DNA from: Sesamum alatum
Lineage: Eukaryota; Streptophyta; Magnoliopsida; Lamiales; Pedaliaceae
Reading direction: 5' to 3'
Assembly (NCBI GenBank): GCA_034509735.1
Contig: JACGWO010000012.1
Location: 8,926,367 to 8,990,366 of the forward strand
DNA: 64,000 nucleotides
Of the stretch, positions 9,886-22,150 are shown one piece after another (positions within the stretch are counted from its first letter, which is position 1; each line of letters begins with the position of its first letter). A model generated the notes under the pieces. That model did not search any database. It was not told the DNA's origin and worked only from the letters and a program-made list of their open reading frames with translations. The translations under genes and the position numbers were made by a program.

Positions 9886-11965
9886 TGAAATAAATCGGTG
9901 GATCGTCCCGGAAATTGTGCGAATGCGGAAGCACGGTAAAAATAAACATACAAAAAAATAAAGCATGCTTTTAATTTAAAAGAACATGCTCAAGGGGTGT
10001 GCCCTTGAGGTTCCCGGGCGTTCGGTGTATCTCATGATCATAAAGCATGTAAAGAAGTCATGGAGGCCATAGAGTTGAAAATTAAAGAGGGACAAAAAAA
10101 GTAAAACGAGACCTACCCGTTGTCGTTTTCGTCTTCAACGGCTACTCGCGTTGTTCCCCGTTTTGCACCGAGATCTCGTTCTTGAGACCCTCCAAATCGT
10201 GACACACGATCCACCCACGTATCTTGCACGTCGTGCTAGCAACGAACAAGTGTATAATTTTTGGAGTGGACGAATCAATAACACGTTATCAATTAACGGT
10301 ATTGGTTCGTCTAAGTTCTAATGTTCCAAGAACAAAAAGAACTAAAAAAATATTTTCTTCTTGGGGAGAGAGAGAGGGGCGGACGAGAGATATGGAGAGG
10401 GGAGAGTGTGTGTGGTGTGTGTTTTCAAGAATCATCATCTTACAATGGTTGGAAGCTAGAGGTTTATATAGATGAGGAGTTTAGTCCTCTTTAAACTCCA
10501 ACTCTAAGTACTCTAATTTGACTAGAATTTTGACCTAGTCAAAGTCCTAGTCAAACTAGTGTTTGACCTAGTCAAACGAATCCTAGCCTTCCATCTCCTC
10601 TTTCCATCTCAACCGTTGATTTTAATTTAATGAAATATTTAAATCCTATTAGATATTCCAAAAGGCTAAAAGAATAAATATAATAAATATTATTATTTAT
10701 TCTAAGCCCATTAAATCAACCCTTTAATAAATCCTATTTATTAATTTAATTCCCTTATCAAATAGAAGGAATTAATTTCTCCAAGAAAATATAGGACCCG
10801 ATTAAATCTAATTTAATCATTCCTTTACTCCAATATTTAATTCCAAATTAAATACTAAGTGTGTGTGGATAGTGTGTGACTCTTTAGGTTCACCATTCAG
10901 CTAGACTTGGTCGGATTCCTAGAATCCACCCGTTACCATGGGTGGCCATCTAGCAACGGTCCATGGCACTAGAGACTAGGTGAAATATTCGGGGATGAAC
11001 ATTTAGGCTCTAACAGTACACTTGTCCTTCTGTCTTCGGTCTCATCACTTAGAGTCTAGGGCACGGAAAAAGCAGGTACCCATTTTGGACCTAAGTGTCG
11101 GTCTGTCCTTACTAAACGCCGCAAGGGAAACCTTTCCCTTCTGTTCAGTTACTGTGGCCACAGATTTCAGGGACAAGACACAGAGCATACATGAGACTCA
11201 ACTGTCAACACCTTTTGACAGGAGACAGATCCTTTCTTGGAAACTACTGTCACTTTGTACACCTGAGCTGCACTAGACATGGCTTATGACTACTCAAGAG
11301 TATTTTGGCAATCTCTCACCATATCTAAGATACAGACCTGATGCACAGGTAAACTCAACAGTTCCTCAAGTCAAAGGACTTGGCCTGTACCGTTGGAACC
11401 GGGAATACACGTCCTACCTTGCTGACCATACTCAAGGTCCTCCGTAAGACGGTTCCCGCGAGTCACCTCAGTCAGCTGCTTCCTAGCGTGCTGACCCACT
11501 AACACTGCTTAGACGACCTTCGTCACCCGTCGATGAAATACGACAGCAAATGCTTAGTGCAAGTCTCAAAGGGAATCCCGGTACCCATTTTTGGGATTCC
11601 TTGACTTGGAGATTTCCGGACTGATTCGGCGAGACTGATTTCATGGACCTACCTCCAAGCGTAGTCCCAGTCCCCGAAATCGTTTCTCAGTCTGTGGGCT
11701 TTGTTTGCGTAGTGAACAGAAATGTAAATGCAGATAAGTGAACGTAAACAAAGTATTGCCATTTGAATTTTCACTTCTTTATTCATAAATGTTTTATCAA
11801 ATACCAAAGAATTGTCTAGACATAGGTTACATATTCCTGCCAAAATTGGCTTACATGGTCACTTATTCTAACATCTTATTCATCACATAATATTACATTA
11901 CATCAAGTTGTTAAATAGGTTACAAAACGCCAAACCAATTAGCTTTCTGGTCACCTATTCTAACA
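9886..11965 (-). repeat. Copia-type LTR, family LTR2 (3' LTR of the Copia element)
   Basis: On the minus strand this begins TGTTAGAATAGG directly after a polypurine tract (11966-11980) and ends in CA at 9886, so it is a 3' LTR of about 2.08 kb. It is related to LTR1 throughout (shared blocks such as TTACCATGGGTGGCC and CATGGCACTAGAGACTAG) but clearly diverged. A minus-strand TATA-like TATATAA lies near 10463-10469. Short hairpins with TCCAA or TCCTA loops are present near 10.72-10.86 kb, like those in LTR1. No gene is seen. Confidence 0.75.
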
Positions 11966-11980
11966 ATCTCCCACTTGACC
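11966..11980 (-). other. Polypurine tract of the Copia element
   Basis: On the minus strand GTCAAGTGGGAGAT immediately precedes the TG of LTR2. A purine-rich AAGTGGGAG box at this place is the plus-strand primer typical of plant copia elements. Confidence 0.8.
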
Positions 11981-12123
11981 TAAAGCCAATCACCCATTGA
12001 CCTCGAACCTCTTATCCAGATGGTGAGTATGGGCAACTTGCGATATAGGCTTAGCTAGTGGATCTGCAATATTTTCTGTGGAGCTGACTCGGTCCAACCG
12101 AACGTCACTCCTGCTATCCATCT

Positions 12124-13222
12124 CTATAAGCAGATGGTAGCGTCTAAGAGTATGCTTGGATCGTGATGAGATCTTGGTTCCTTTGCTAGTGCTATCGCCC
12201 CATTGTTATCACAGAAGATAACTACTGGCTCAGTGATGCTAGGTACTACATCCAACTCTTGGATGTAGCTCTTCATCCAAACCGCCTCCTTAGCAGCTTC
12301 GGAAGCTGCTATGTATTCAGACTCTGTGGTGGAGTCTGCCATGGTAGTCTGCTTGGAACTCTTCCAAGCAACCACGCCACCATTAAGTCTAAATACATAA
12401 CCAGACTGAGACTTGGCATCATCGTCATCCGACTGGAAGCTAGCATCGCTATAGCCTTCCAGTATCAACTCTCAATCGCCGTAGATCAAAAATATGTCCT
12501 TAGTCCTTTTCAGGTATTTCAGGATAGTCTTGACTGCACTCCAGTGTGCCTCCCCGGCACACGACTGATATCGACTAGTTACGCTCAAAGCGAAAGCCAC
12601 ATCAGGTCTAGTGCACTGAACAACATACTGTATGCTGCTTACGTAAAGCATAGGGATGCCCAAACATCCGTTTAAGCTCCTCATCAGTCTTGGGAGACTG
12701 CTTCTTGGACAACTTAATTCCATGCCTCATAGGAAGGAGTCCTCGTTTTGAGTTTTCCATCTTGAATCTCCTCAAGACTTTCTCAATATACGAGGACTGG
12801 GCCATTCCTAACATCCTTCTAGATCTATCCCTGTAGATCTTGATGCCAAGGATGTAGGATGCCTCGCCCATATCCTTCATGGAGAATTGCATTGACAACC
12901 AAGCTTTAGTGGTACCCAACATCTTAGCATCATTCCCAATGAGCAAGATGTCATTCACATAAAGCACCAGAAACGCAACTAAGCTCCCACTGATTTTCTT
13001 GTATACACAAGGATCGGATTCGTTCTTGATGAAATCATATCCCCGTATGACTTCATCAAAACGTATGTTCCAGCTTCATGAAGCTTGTTTGAGGCCATAG
13101 ATGGACCTTTGGAGACGGCAGACCTTCTGCTCTTCTCCAACAGTTGTGAAACCTTCCGGCTGATCCATATAGATCTCTTCCTCTACGAAACCGTTGAGGA
13201 AGGCCGTTTTCACGTCCATCTG
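12124..13222 (-). pseudogene. Copia reverse transcriptase and RNase H (broken)
   Basis: This is the C-terminal half of the pol polyprotein. The RT begins with KTAFLNG-like sequence near 13.2 kb and SIYGLKQAS near 13.09 kb, and continues through LYVNDILLIGND, DMGEASYILGIKI and GYSDASF to an RNase H with [19 protein letters not shown] and [11 protein letters not shown]. In plant copia RT the active site is YVDD; here the first catalytic Asp is Asn (codon AAT at 12953-12955), which should abolish polymerase activity. The reading frame changes several times (near 13080, 12610-12720 and 12470). The RNase H part is open from 12468 down to 12124. Confidence 0.9.
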
Positions 13223-14650
13223 TCATATTTCATAGTCATACCATGCTGCTATGGCAAGCAGTATCCGAATGGACTTAGCCATTGCTACGGGCGAGTAGAT
13301 TTCCTCAAAGTCGACCCCGGGTCGTTGAGTGTAACCCTTTGCCACAAGCCTAGCTTTGAAGGTTGTAACCTCCCCGTCAGCTCCAAGATTATGTTTGTAG
13401 ACCCATTTACACCCTACGGGTTTTACCCCTTTGGGTAGGTTCACTAGGGTCCAAACCTGGTTTGTACCCATCGAGTCCATCTCGGATTTCATGGCCTCAA
13501 GCCACTTATCCGAATCGATGTCCGACATCGCTTCTCCGTATATCTTTGGATCATTATCCAACTGACCGGTCAGGCCCAAAAATCCATACCTATCAGGTGC
13601 ATGGGATACTCTGGCTGACCTACAGAGGACTGGAATAATATCAGTCGGAACTACTGGCTCAGATGTCACTACCGCCTCATGGGGTACCTCACTTGATTCC
13701 TCAAGGAGTACCTCATCGCGTCGACTATCCGATGGAAAACCCTTTTCCAAGAATACTGCATTTTGCGAGACAAAAACCTTTTGCTCGGAGGGATCATAGA
13801 AATAATACCCCGCAGTTTCTTTTGGATAGCCGATGAACCTGCATAAACTGGACCTCGAGTCCAGTTTATCTCCCACTAATCTCTTGACATATGCGGGGCA
13901 ACCCCGCACTTTCAAGTATTTGTAGGAGGCAGGTTTGCCATGCCATATCTCATATGGCGTCTTGGATACCTTCTTAGATGGCGCCAAGTTCAAAACTTTG
14001 GTTGTCGTCTCAAGAGCGTATCCCCAGAAGGAAAGGGGGAGTTCGGTAAAACTCATCATAGATCGGACCATGTCCAACAAGGTCCGATTCCTCCTTTTAG
14101 ACACACCATTAAGCTGTGGTGTTCCAGGAGGGGTCCACTGAGAGAGAATCCCATTCTCTTTTAGATAATCAGTAAACTCATCACTCAAATACTCTCCACC
14201 TCGGTCCGACCGAAGGGCTTTGATCTTTCGACCGGTTTGGTTCTCTACTTCAAGTTTGTATTCCTTAAACCTTCCAAAGGCTTCAGACTTATACCTCATC
14301 AGGTAAACATAACCATACCGTGAGTGATCATCGGTAAAGGTTATGAAGTACGAGTACCCAACTCTAGCCTGAGTATTTAGTGAGCCATATACATCCGTAT
14401 GGATCAAATCCAATAGACCACTCGCTAGCGTGCTTTGTCCAACAAAGGGTTTCTTGGTCATCTTTCCCTTCAGACAGGATTCGCAGGTCGGTAGGTTGTC
14501 CAAATCGTCTATTTCTAGACTCTTTGAGTCCACCAACCTTCTTATCTTATCTTTAGAGATATGACCCAACCTCGCATGCCATATCTGTGCGTTATTGTGA
14601 TCATCACATTTTCGTTTGTGTTCTGCAGTTATAATCCAATTAGACTATTG
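13223..14650 (-). pseudogene. Copia integrase and start of RT (catalytic Glu lost)
   Basis: A 448-codon open stretch (13223-14569) covers the integrase core and the N-terminus of RT; the zinc-binding WHARLGHIS motif is just upstream in another frame (about 14570-14600), paired with CESCLKGK. The catalytic Asp residues lie in LIHTDVYG and RSDRGGEY. The third catalytic residue, usually Glu in a GVSERRNRT-type motif, is Lys here (GVSKRRNRT, codon AAA at 14096-14098), a G-to-A change. Downstream come the YFITFTDDHSRYGYVYLM and GYTQRPGVDFEEIYSPVA blocks typical of copia. The frame ends at 13223 in the RT. Confidence 0.92.
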
Positions 14651-15253
14651 AAGTATGTACAGACCGTTGACCAATGTACCAAGCAGATGAGAAATACCAT
14701 CTTTAATAATGAAAAAATCATTTTTATTGATGGTAAATCCAAATTCCTCCTTATTAAGGACCGGGATGGAAATAATATTTTTAATCATGCTAGGTACATA
14801 GAAACAGTCGTTCAGAACAATCCTAACATGACTACTAATGACTAGCTCCATTAACCCTACGGCTTCCGCAGCAACGGCCTTGCCATCGCCTACCCTCAGG
14901 ATCATCTCATCCTTGGTTAGCCTTATGCTTCTTTGCAGTGCTTGCAAATCATTGCAGATGTGAGCACCACACCCGGTATCCAATACCCATGAAGCAGAAT
15001 TAGTTTTCATGTTTACTTCAACCACAAAACATACCTGGGTTGGAGAGGAGTTGTGGGCACTCCTTCTTCCAATGCCCCTTCCCTTGGCAATGCATGCAGA
15101 CATCATTTGCCTTGGACCGTTAAGAACCACGGGCCTTCCCTTTCCCTTTGCTCGGTCCCACCGGAGCAACAGGGGTGCCTGGAGCGCGAGCAGGGGCCGC
15201 AACTGTCTTCCCTTTCCCCTTCTTCCTCTTCCAGCGTCTGGCCCTCTTGCCAT
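14645..15253 (-). pseudogene. Copia zinc knuckle and aspartic protease
   Basis: The protease active site is visible as SWVLDTGCGAHIC, with ILRVGDGKAV and a downstream YVPSMIKNIISI, typical of copia proteases. The gag zinc knuckle (CMHCQGKGHWKKEC, a CX2CX4HX4C box) lies at about 15045-15105 in a different frame from the protease, so a frameshift separates them. The upstream basic, Lys- and Arg-rich stretch is nucleocapsid-like. Premature stops prevent a continuous polyprotein. Confidence 0.88.
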
Positions 15254-15317
15254 TCGCCTTGGAGGTCGAAGCCTCTCCTATTAATACCGTCGGCGCCGAC
15301 TTGTGGGACGTTGCCTC

Positions 15318-15896
15318 CTATTGGACCAACATGTTGATCAACTCATGAATAGACTTCTCAAGTCCATTCATGTTGTAGTTTACAACAAACGGGTCATAGG
15401 ACGAAGGAAGCGACTGAAGGATCACGTTAATGTACGTGTCATTGTTAAACCCAGCTTTAAGCTCCTCGAGTTTCTCCACTAGGGAGAGCATCTTGACCCC
15501 ATGACTTTGTACAGACGCTCCTTCAGCAAGCTTGGTACCGAAAAATGCTTTTGTGGCGGCATATCTAATATGCCTATCCGAAACCGCATAAATCTCGTTC
15601 ATGCGGAGCATTATGGCGCAGACATTGTCCAGCCTCTCATACTGCTTCTGGATGTCGTTAGACATTGAAGCTAGTATGATACTGCGTACTTTCCGGTTGT
15701 CCTCATGCCATTTCTCGAACGTTAAACGTTCTTCTGGCGTGGACCCCTCCGGTAAGTCGCTCAGCGGTGGCTCGTCCAAGACGTAGCCTTGGTTCTCGAA
15801 ACTGAGGACAATCCTCAGGTTTCTTAGCCAGTCTGAGTAGTTCGTTCCGTTGAATTTATTAGTCTCAAGTACCATGGTTAGTGGATTCTTAGACAT
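15318..15896 (-). pseudogene. Copia gag (capsid) reading frame
   Basis: From a minus-strand ATG at 15896 (MSKNPLTMVLETNKFNG) this runs about 190 codons to a TAG near 15318. It has the copia gag pattern: NKFNGTNYSDWLRNLRIVL near the N-terminus, then WHEDNRKVRSIILASMSNDI, and later SLPSSYDPFVVNYNMN. The capsid part is largely intact; the stop cuts off the nucleocapsid and zinc knuckle, which follow in other frames. It would have formed virus-like particles in the cytoplasm. Confidence 0.88.
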
Positions 15897-15923
15897 ATCT
15901 ACATTAATGAAAATGTAAAGCAA

Positions 15924-17820
15924 AAATTAGCAGATGATGGTAATATTATTGTTCAAGTTGAAGACTTAGTCTTTTAAGTCTTTAACCCTCCCACTATTTG
16001 TACGAAAAGTCCGCCACTCTCAAGCGGAGTTTTGGGAAACCATTTCCTAGTGGGCTCGGGATCCACAAGTGTAATCTCCATGCCCCGCTTTTACGATTCA
16101 CATGAAGAAAACCTCGTAGGAGATATCCAATATCATTCTCATCCAATGAGATTCCCAAGATATTTTGCCTCACCTATTCGCATGGTTCCGAGGACTCCAA
16201 GCGAACCATGTTACTCAGTGTTGGGCCCGACCCATCAACCAAATCATACCTCAAACTGTCGGCCCCCACGACTCGTGAGACAGGGAAACAGCGAGCGCAG
16301 TCTTTTTGTTCACAACAATGGTGCAGCTTTCCCCTAGTCCAAGTGTGCCACGACTCGTGAGACCACACTTGGGTAGTGGTAGCTTCCTCACCACATTGCT
16401 GTGGATGGAAGGCTCGGAAATATCAAAATACCATTTTGATCCAAGTCCGTTCTGGGCCTAATATTTAATTTGGTCCAACCAAATGAGAGTTTGTGTACGA
16501 CCGAGACCTCATCACATTATGGTGTTTTAGCATGCATAAATATCCAATATTTAAAGCAATAAATAAATACGCCGCATGCAGAAAACATAGCATACTCCTG
16601 TTAGGATGATCACAAGCCCAACCTGTTCGACCCACTGAGCCCGCAGTGAGTCTATGGTCTGTCTAGGGTGGTCCTAAATTATTACAATAATAATAATATA
16701 CCCATTGACATTCCAATGGGCCTTGTAATGCTCTTGTTTCACGCCTTGATGCTCCACCTTGGGGTCTCCGACTCCATATGCTTGTTAAAATTAAAACCTC
16801 ACCAATCGTATCTACTCTCATTACAATGAAAGTAATACATTGAAATAATAACAAACTTTAACATCATGAGGCTGAAAATACGGGAGGTGAGCGTCCCAAA
16901 ACAACAGGCACGCAGACCCCACCCAACAGAAATTAAATGATCATACATTCATCCATACAAAAGGTCTAGGGCTCTTGTGATCATCCCATGTTGATTCCAT
17001 CAATGGACATAACACAATTATTCCAAATAATCATGCATAAAACCAATGGATATTCCAAATATCCAAGTGATGTCCAACATCACAAAAGCATAAATGTATA
17101 AACAATATGCAAAATTCAAATTTTAAATTTAATGGACATTACAAATAATGCATCCAATGCATGTATTAATCCTAAATTAATTAAGCAAATTTAATCTAAG
17201 GAATAATTCAATTATTCAAAAATCAAATGTGCAAAATTAATACATTTTTAGAATAATGTGCAGAAAATAGTGAAAATTAAATTTTTCAAAAAAATATCGA
17301 AAAACAGCACAAAACGGCCCAGCCGTTGTGCCTGCCAGCTAGCAGCGCGCACAGGGCAGCGCGTGCGCACACAGGCAGTAAGTCTGCGCGCCCTGCGCGC
17401 GCGCTCCATGCCGCGTTGGCCTCGGCCGGCAGCAGCTGCCTGCGCACAGCGCGCGCGCAAGCGGGTGCCCGCGCGCAGCCGCGGTATGCGCGGCCGCCCT
17501 TGCCAGCACGCACGCCGGCCAGGCCTGCGCGCAGGCGTGAGCCCGGCAGGGGCGGCAGCCAACCGCTGCCGCTGCTGTCCAAATTTTTTTTTTCATATTT
17601 TTCAACATTATTTTTCAGCACAAAAATAGTAATAATAATCTGAAAATGAGCATGTAATTTTAGATCCAATCTAATAAAATAAGCATGCCAAAAATCCATC
17701 AAATTCAAACAATTAAATCATCATATTATTCATACATTTATGTAATCTAACATGCCATTAAAACCATAAAAGCAAGTAGATCATGCCAAGCACATAAATC
17801 TATTCCCCTTACATCGAACC
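15924..17820 (-). other. Copia leader (untranslated) with GC-rich island
   Basis: This 1.9-kb stretch between the primer-binding site and gag has no convincing protein. Two short blocks near 16268 and 16350 share CGACTCGTGAGAC. Bases 17326-17575 form a strongly GC-rich island in otherwise AT-rich sequence, dense in GCGC dinucleotides; open frames on both strands through it follow from composition. The sequence just gag-side of the island (AAATTTTTCAAAAAAAT followed by A-rich sequence) recurs beside a similar GC-richer patch at about 47.97-48.11 kb in another Copia remnant. Confidence 0.7.
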
Positions 17821-17834
17821 GGGCTCTGATACCA
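17821..17834 (-). other. tRNA-Met primer-binding site
   Basis: On the minus strand TGGTATCAGAGCCC begins two bases after the CA end of LTR1c. TGGTATCAGAG is complementary to the 3' end of initiator tRNA-Met, the usual primer of plant copia elements. This fixes 17837 as the 5' LTR boundary. Confidence 0.92.
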
Positions 17835-17836
17835 CT

Positions 17837-19163
17837 TGAAAGGACAAGCGGATCCGCCCGAGAGCGCGAGCGGAAGCGAGAAAGTGTAAATACAATACGT
17901 AATTTAAAATTAATCGCATATAAAGTGAAATCCCAAGGGGTGAACCCTTGGGTGCTCAACCGGACGTTCAATGTAGGATGTATTAACGTTTAAAGCCATA
18001 CACTACATAGGGCATAGATGAAAATAACAAAGAATCTACTAAAGCGTAATAAACCATTACCTTGTAGATTTCTCGTGTGCTCGGATACTTGCGTTGTTCC
18101 TTTACCGGAATGCTCACAAATTCAAAATTATGGATTCTCCAAAGGTGATCCACACCACACCGGAAGAAACTCACGTTCTCCTTGCTAAAGGAAAATGGGT
18201 TTATGAAGGAATCGGCTTAAGAGAAGAACACTATTAATTAGTGTTCTCTTAAGCCTACTTTGTTCTTTCTTTTGATTCAAAATCAAGTGAAGAACACTAG
18301 TACAAATGGGGAGGAATGGCCGAGAGTTAGAGGGAGAGGTGAGGCCGAAAATTGTCTTCTTTTTCCTAGAAAAAGATGAATTATGATTCACATATCCAAG
18401 GTGTTGTATAAATTCCTATATATACATAATTAATGTGATTATTGGAATGTGTGTAGGTTCATCCAAGGATGTCTAGATACATTTCAATCAATCACCATTA
18501 ATTCTTCAATCAAGCCTATCAACTTTTATGGTATGATCAAATCATACCAAAAGGGAAGGGCTTGATTGGAGTTGATTTGTCTCTTTCCAAAAGAGATAAG
18601 TCAACATACCACCTTGCATGAAACATGGCTGATTTTAGCTTCCTTCAAGGGAGCATTTCGGCCATGCTCATTATGGGAATACGTCCAACTTCTTCCTATT
18701 CCAAAATAGGAATTATTTCTCCTCTCGGGTCAAATATAACGAACTGGGTTTTATCGTAATCCAATTATGATGAACCCGACATTAAATCCAATTTAATGTT
18801 CATTTAAATTATTCCTGTTGATCTTTTAATCCAATTAAAAGATCCAGCATCTCAACTTTCCATATTTAATCAAAAATCCAATTTACCGATTAAACGAAGG
18901 CCCGATACAATATCGGCCCGTCCATCCAATTGACTATCCCTTAAGTAATCCAATTACTTATTTGTCCTTCTAGAGGACTCCAAGTCAATCTCTCATTCTC
19001 CTTGGTGATTTGTGTGTGACCCTTTAGGTTCACCCTCAGCTAGACTTGAGCCTGTGTCCCACAAGGCCCGTCACCATGGGTAGCCGTCTAGCAACGGTCC
19101 ATGGTACTAGAGACTAGGTGAATTGGAGTGAACATTTAGGCGTTGATTCCGTACGGGTACGAT
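17837..19163 (-). repeat. Copia-type LTR, family LTR1, copy c (5' LTR, truncated)
   Basis: This LTR lies next to the primer-binding site and is therefore the 5' LTR of the minus-strand Copia element. By eye it is roughly 93-95% identical to copy b over the first few hundred bases, much closer than to LTR2. Homology ends abruptly at about 19163, losing the outer 700 or so bases. The TTGGA-loop hairpins are present at about 18.58-19.0 kb. Confidence 0.8.
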
Positions 19164-19889
19164 CTAATACCCATGAAGCAAAAGGAATTCTGGACAAAGT
19201 TAGAGGACGAAAATATTCCTTTCCCCATTTTAAAAATGAAATATGTACTTATTAACATTAAAGAAATTAATTCTTTCTTGTAGAACAAAATCAAGCACTC
19301 ACTATATAAATCTTAAAATAAAATCTAAAAGAAAAATAAGTACTAAAATTTAATAAAGATAAAATAAGAAAAGGATAGAGATTGTTAATTTTTTAAGTAT
19401 CATGAAAAATAATATATAAAAAAAATAAGATCATCATGATAAAAGTAAACATCAGTTGGCTATAGCATATGAGTGTAAAGGCAAATAAATATTGAAATTT
19501 AACATACATAAACATATGAGTAACGGGTAGAATTTATTAATTGCATAACTTCAAAGATTATGGAATAAAAAAATAAATAAAATAATATTATGAAAAGTGT
19601 AAGACATCACTTCATACACAATGAAAAGAAGTATACAAAGTGTTAAATTTGAAATCATTTAATGGAGGAAGAAAAATTGATAGTATTGAGTCTATCTAAT
19701 AAATGAAGAGATGCAAAGTAGAATTTGTTCTATTTAAATACAAATATGGTGGAAACCACTATCTATAGGTGATCAAAAATTTTGGTTTGGATACACACAA
19801 ATAATTTATCTTTTAAGATTTTGATTTGGTTTGGATATTTTAAGTGTTAATAAATAAAGATTAATAAAAAAATAAACTAAATTAAGATA
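19164..19889. other. AT-rich spacer without genes
   Basis: Very AT-rich, low-complexity sequence between the truncated LTR1c and the gypsy element. I see no gene, RNA or clear repeat boundary. The bases 19890-19894 (AATAC) are one copy of the gypsy target-site duplication. Confidence 0.6.
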
Positions 19890-19894
19890 AATAC

Positions 19895-20841
19895 TGTAGA
19901 CAAATAAATCTTGCAACCAATCAAATGACAACAAGTGGAAAATATATATTATTTATCAATTATATTCTATTTTTCTATTTATATTTTGGAATTTACTAAA
20001 TTAATTCTAAATATAAATAGTTAAATTAATTGATATTTTAATATATATTTCATCATCAAATCAACGGTCGACACGTGTCAAGTTGAGGTGTTTCAGCCAA
20101 TCAAATCAAAGATAAATATTTCTTGTATTATCTCTTTAAAAAATACAAAAATTAAAGAGATAATATCGAAATTGATCAATCATGTCTTCCCAAATATTTA
20201 ATGTATATATTTCTTTAAATTAAAATAAAGAGATAATACAAAATAAGTGTTCAAGTTCACCACAACTCTACCTCTTTGACAACTAACTATATAAAGGGGT
20301 CTGTGGAACTCATGCAAAACACACACACATACAATTGAAGACACAAACAAGAGAGCATTCAAGAAGTTCCAAAATCCTCTCAAGCGCAAATCAAGGAAGA
20401 TCCACGGCGTTCTAGGCAAGATTCAAGGCGTTCGTCGCGGAAATCGTCCAAAGCCAGCGTTTAATTCGAGAAGAAGTCCGAAGACTGGCGAATTAACGTT
20501 ATCAAGACAGAAGTCCACCTTGGCGGAAGATCAAAGTTTCAAATCCACCAAGATATATCCCAAGTTCAAGTCAAATATCTCCAAATTTATAGCGTTTAAT
20601 CCGGGAACAAGTCAACGACCCTCGAATTAACGTTATTCATAGTCAAAGTCAACGTCAAATGAGATCAAATGTCGAGTTTCACCTCCGAAGTCGCCAAAGT
20701 CAAAGATCAAGTTCTTAAAGAGAAGAATCAGAGGTTTTTAAGTAGAGATTTCGCACCCACAAATATTCAATTCAATCCAAAGAATTTATTTGTAATATTT
20801 TCTTGTTTGGTTAAATTCAGCAACACGAAAATTTGTTTACA
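19895..20841 (+). repeat. Gypsy 5' LTR
   Basis: A 947-bp LTR (TG to CA) matching 32377-33323. A TATA box (TATATAAA) lies at 20288-20295, with likely transcription start and R/U5 downstream. It is followed within a few bases by the sequence TTTTTGCATGCCCAGTGGGA (20844 on), the presumed primer-binding site; I cannot name the tRNA. Confidence 0.92.
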
Positions 20842-20932
20842 AATTTTTGCATGCCCAGTGGGACCTCTCTACCTCTCATCTTTCCCCTTCACCAGAATCT
20901 GAATTATTTCGATTGACACTCAAGGAAAAGTT

Positions 20933-22072
20933 GTGAAGACAGTGAATTCTAAACTCGCCACATCGAAGTTTTCAAATTCAAGCACCAAGAGTCTCGGTGT
21001 TACTATGAGGAGCATGTCGAAGACACTTAAGGAATCTTCGCAGATGACTCCTCCAATTGAGTTTGCTCAGAAGGACATGTTCGTGCCTAACCACGCAAGC
21101 GAAGATGACGAAGATAAATCTCCTCCGTCCTCTCCTCGCTCCGAGTCTAGCTACTCCTTCACGACGAATGTGGCCCCAGTCATGGTGACAAATGCCACAA
21201 CCTTAGAAGAGCAAATTGCAAGCCTGACAAGAGCTATTTGAGGGACTCGCCAAGCATGTCCAAGAGCAAGATGCCCAAATCACCAGGTTGATCAACAAGC
21301 CGGACAATGTTGAGACAAGCCATACTCGGGGAAAACAAGTTGAGGCTCACGATGAACTAGAAATATCCACAAAGGAGAATTACACGAGAAAGATGAACCT
21401 GCAAAAGGGCTTCAAGTCTCGTCCAATGGATTGATCCCTGTGGACCAATTGAAAGAATTCATCGAAGGGACCATCAAGAGCAAGATTGAGGGAAGCTCAA
21501 GGTCGTCCTTTACCTACTCCAAGCCCTACACTCCAAGAATTGACAACTTGAAGATGCCGATGGGCTACCAACCACTGAGGTTCCAACAATTTGACGGCAA
21601 AGGCAATCCTAAGCAGCACGTCGCCCAGTTCGTCGAAACGTGCAACAATGCTGGAACATATGGGGATCACCTAGTCAAACAGTTTGTTCAATCACTGAAA
21701 GGCAAAGCATTTGATTGGTATACTGATTTGGAGGCCGGTTTGATTGATGGATGAGAACAGCTAGAGCACGAGTTCCTCAATCGATTCTATAGCACTAGGC
21801 GGACCGTCAGCATGATTGAGCTTACAAATTCTCGCCAGTGGAAGGACAAGCCAGTTATCAATTATATCAATAGGTGGAGGAATCTGAGCCTCAACTGCAA
21901 AGATCGATTATCTAAAGCTTCCGCCATTGAGATGTGCATTCAATGGATGTATTGGGGTCTTTGGTATATTCTTCAAGGAATTGTACCTAGATCATTTGAT
22001 GATTTAGTCACTCGAGCACATGGTATGGAGTTGAGTATGGCAACGAGTGGAGTAGAAGGGCCACCTCTCTAA
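20933..22072 (+). pseudogene. Gypsy gag (broken)
   Basis: From the first ATG after the leader (20933) the frame encodes an acidic, Ser-rich N-terminus, interrupted at 21241. The retrotransposon gag core is in 21431-22072: RFQQFDGKGNPKQHVAQFVE, then VQSLKGKAFDWYTDLEAG, a stop near 21752, and EFLNRFYSTRRTVSMIEL in the next open stretch. This order is standard for plant gypsy capsids. It has at least two stops or frame changes, so no full-length Gag can be made. Confidence 0.88.
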
Positions 22073-22150
22073 GAGCACCGTAGAACCAAGGAAAGGAAAG
22101 AAATCAAGAAAGGGGGCAAACCCTTTTCAAAACCTTCAAGCAAGGAATCA

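Larger units (their letters stand above)
11966..17836 (-). mobile_element. Ty1/copia retrotransposon, internal region (inactive)
   Basis: In element order on the minus strand this holds a primer-binding site (17821-17834), a leader of about 1.9 kb with a GC-rich island, gag, zinc knuckle, protease, integrase, reverse transcriptase, RNase H and a polypurine tract next to LTR2. Integrase precedes RT, which defines the copia order. LTRs of about 2 kb would fit an Angela-like lineage, but that is inferred. Multiple frame changes and two catalytic-residue losses make it inactive. Its downstream LTR is LTR2, while its upstream LTR is LTR1-type. Confidence 0.9.

Noticed and set aside
17248..17708. 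Overlapping open frames of 89-140 codons on both strands at the GC-rich island
   Set aside because: They are Ala/Arg/Cys-rich in every frame, as expected from GC-rich sequence without stops. No domain, start context or homology; the island sits in the leader of a Copia element.
17821..17834. Possible tRNA-Met gene fragment
   Set aside because: Only the 3'-end complement is present, placed next to an LTR end, so it is a primer-binding site and not a tRNA gene. The same holds for 48456-48468.
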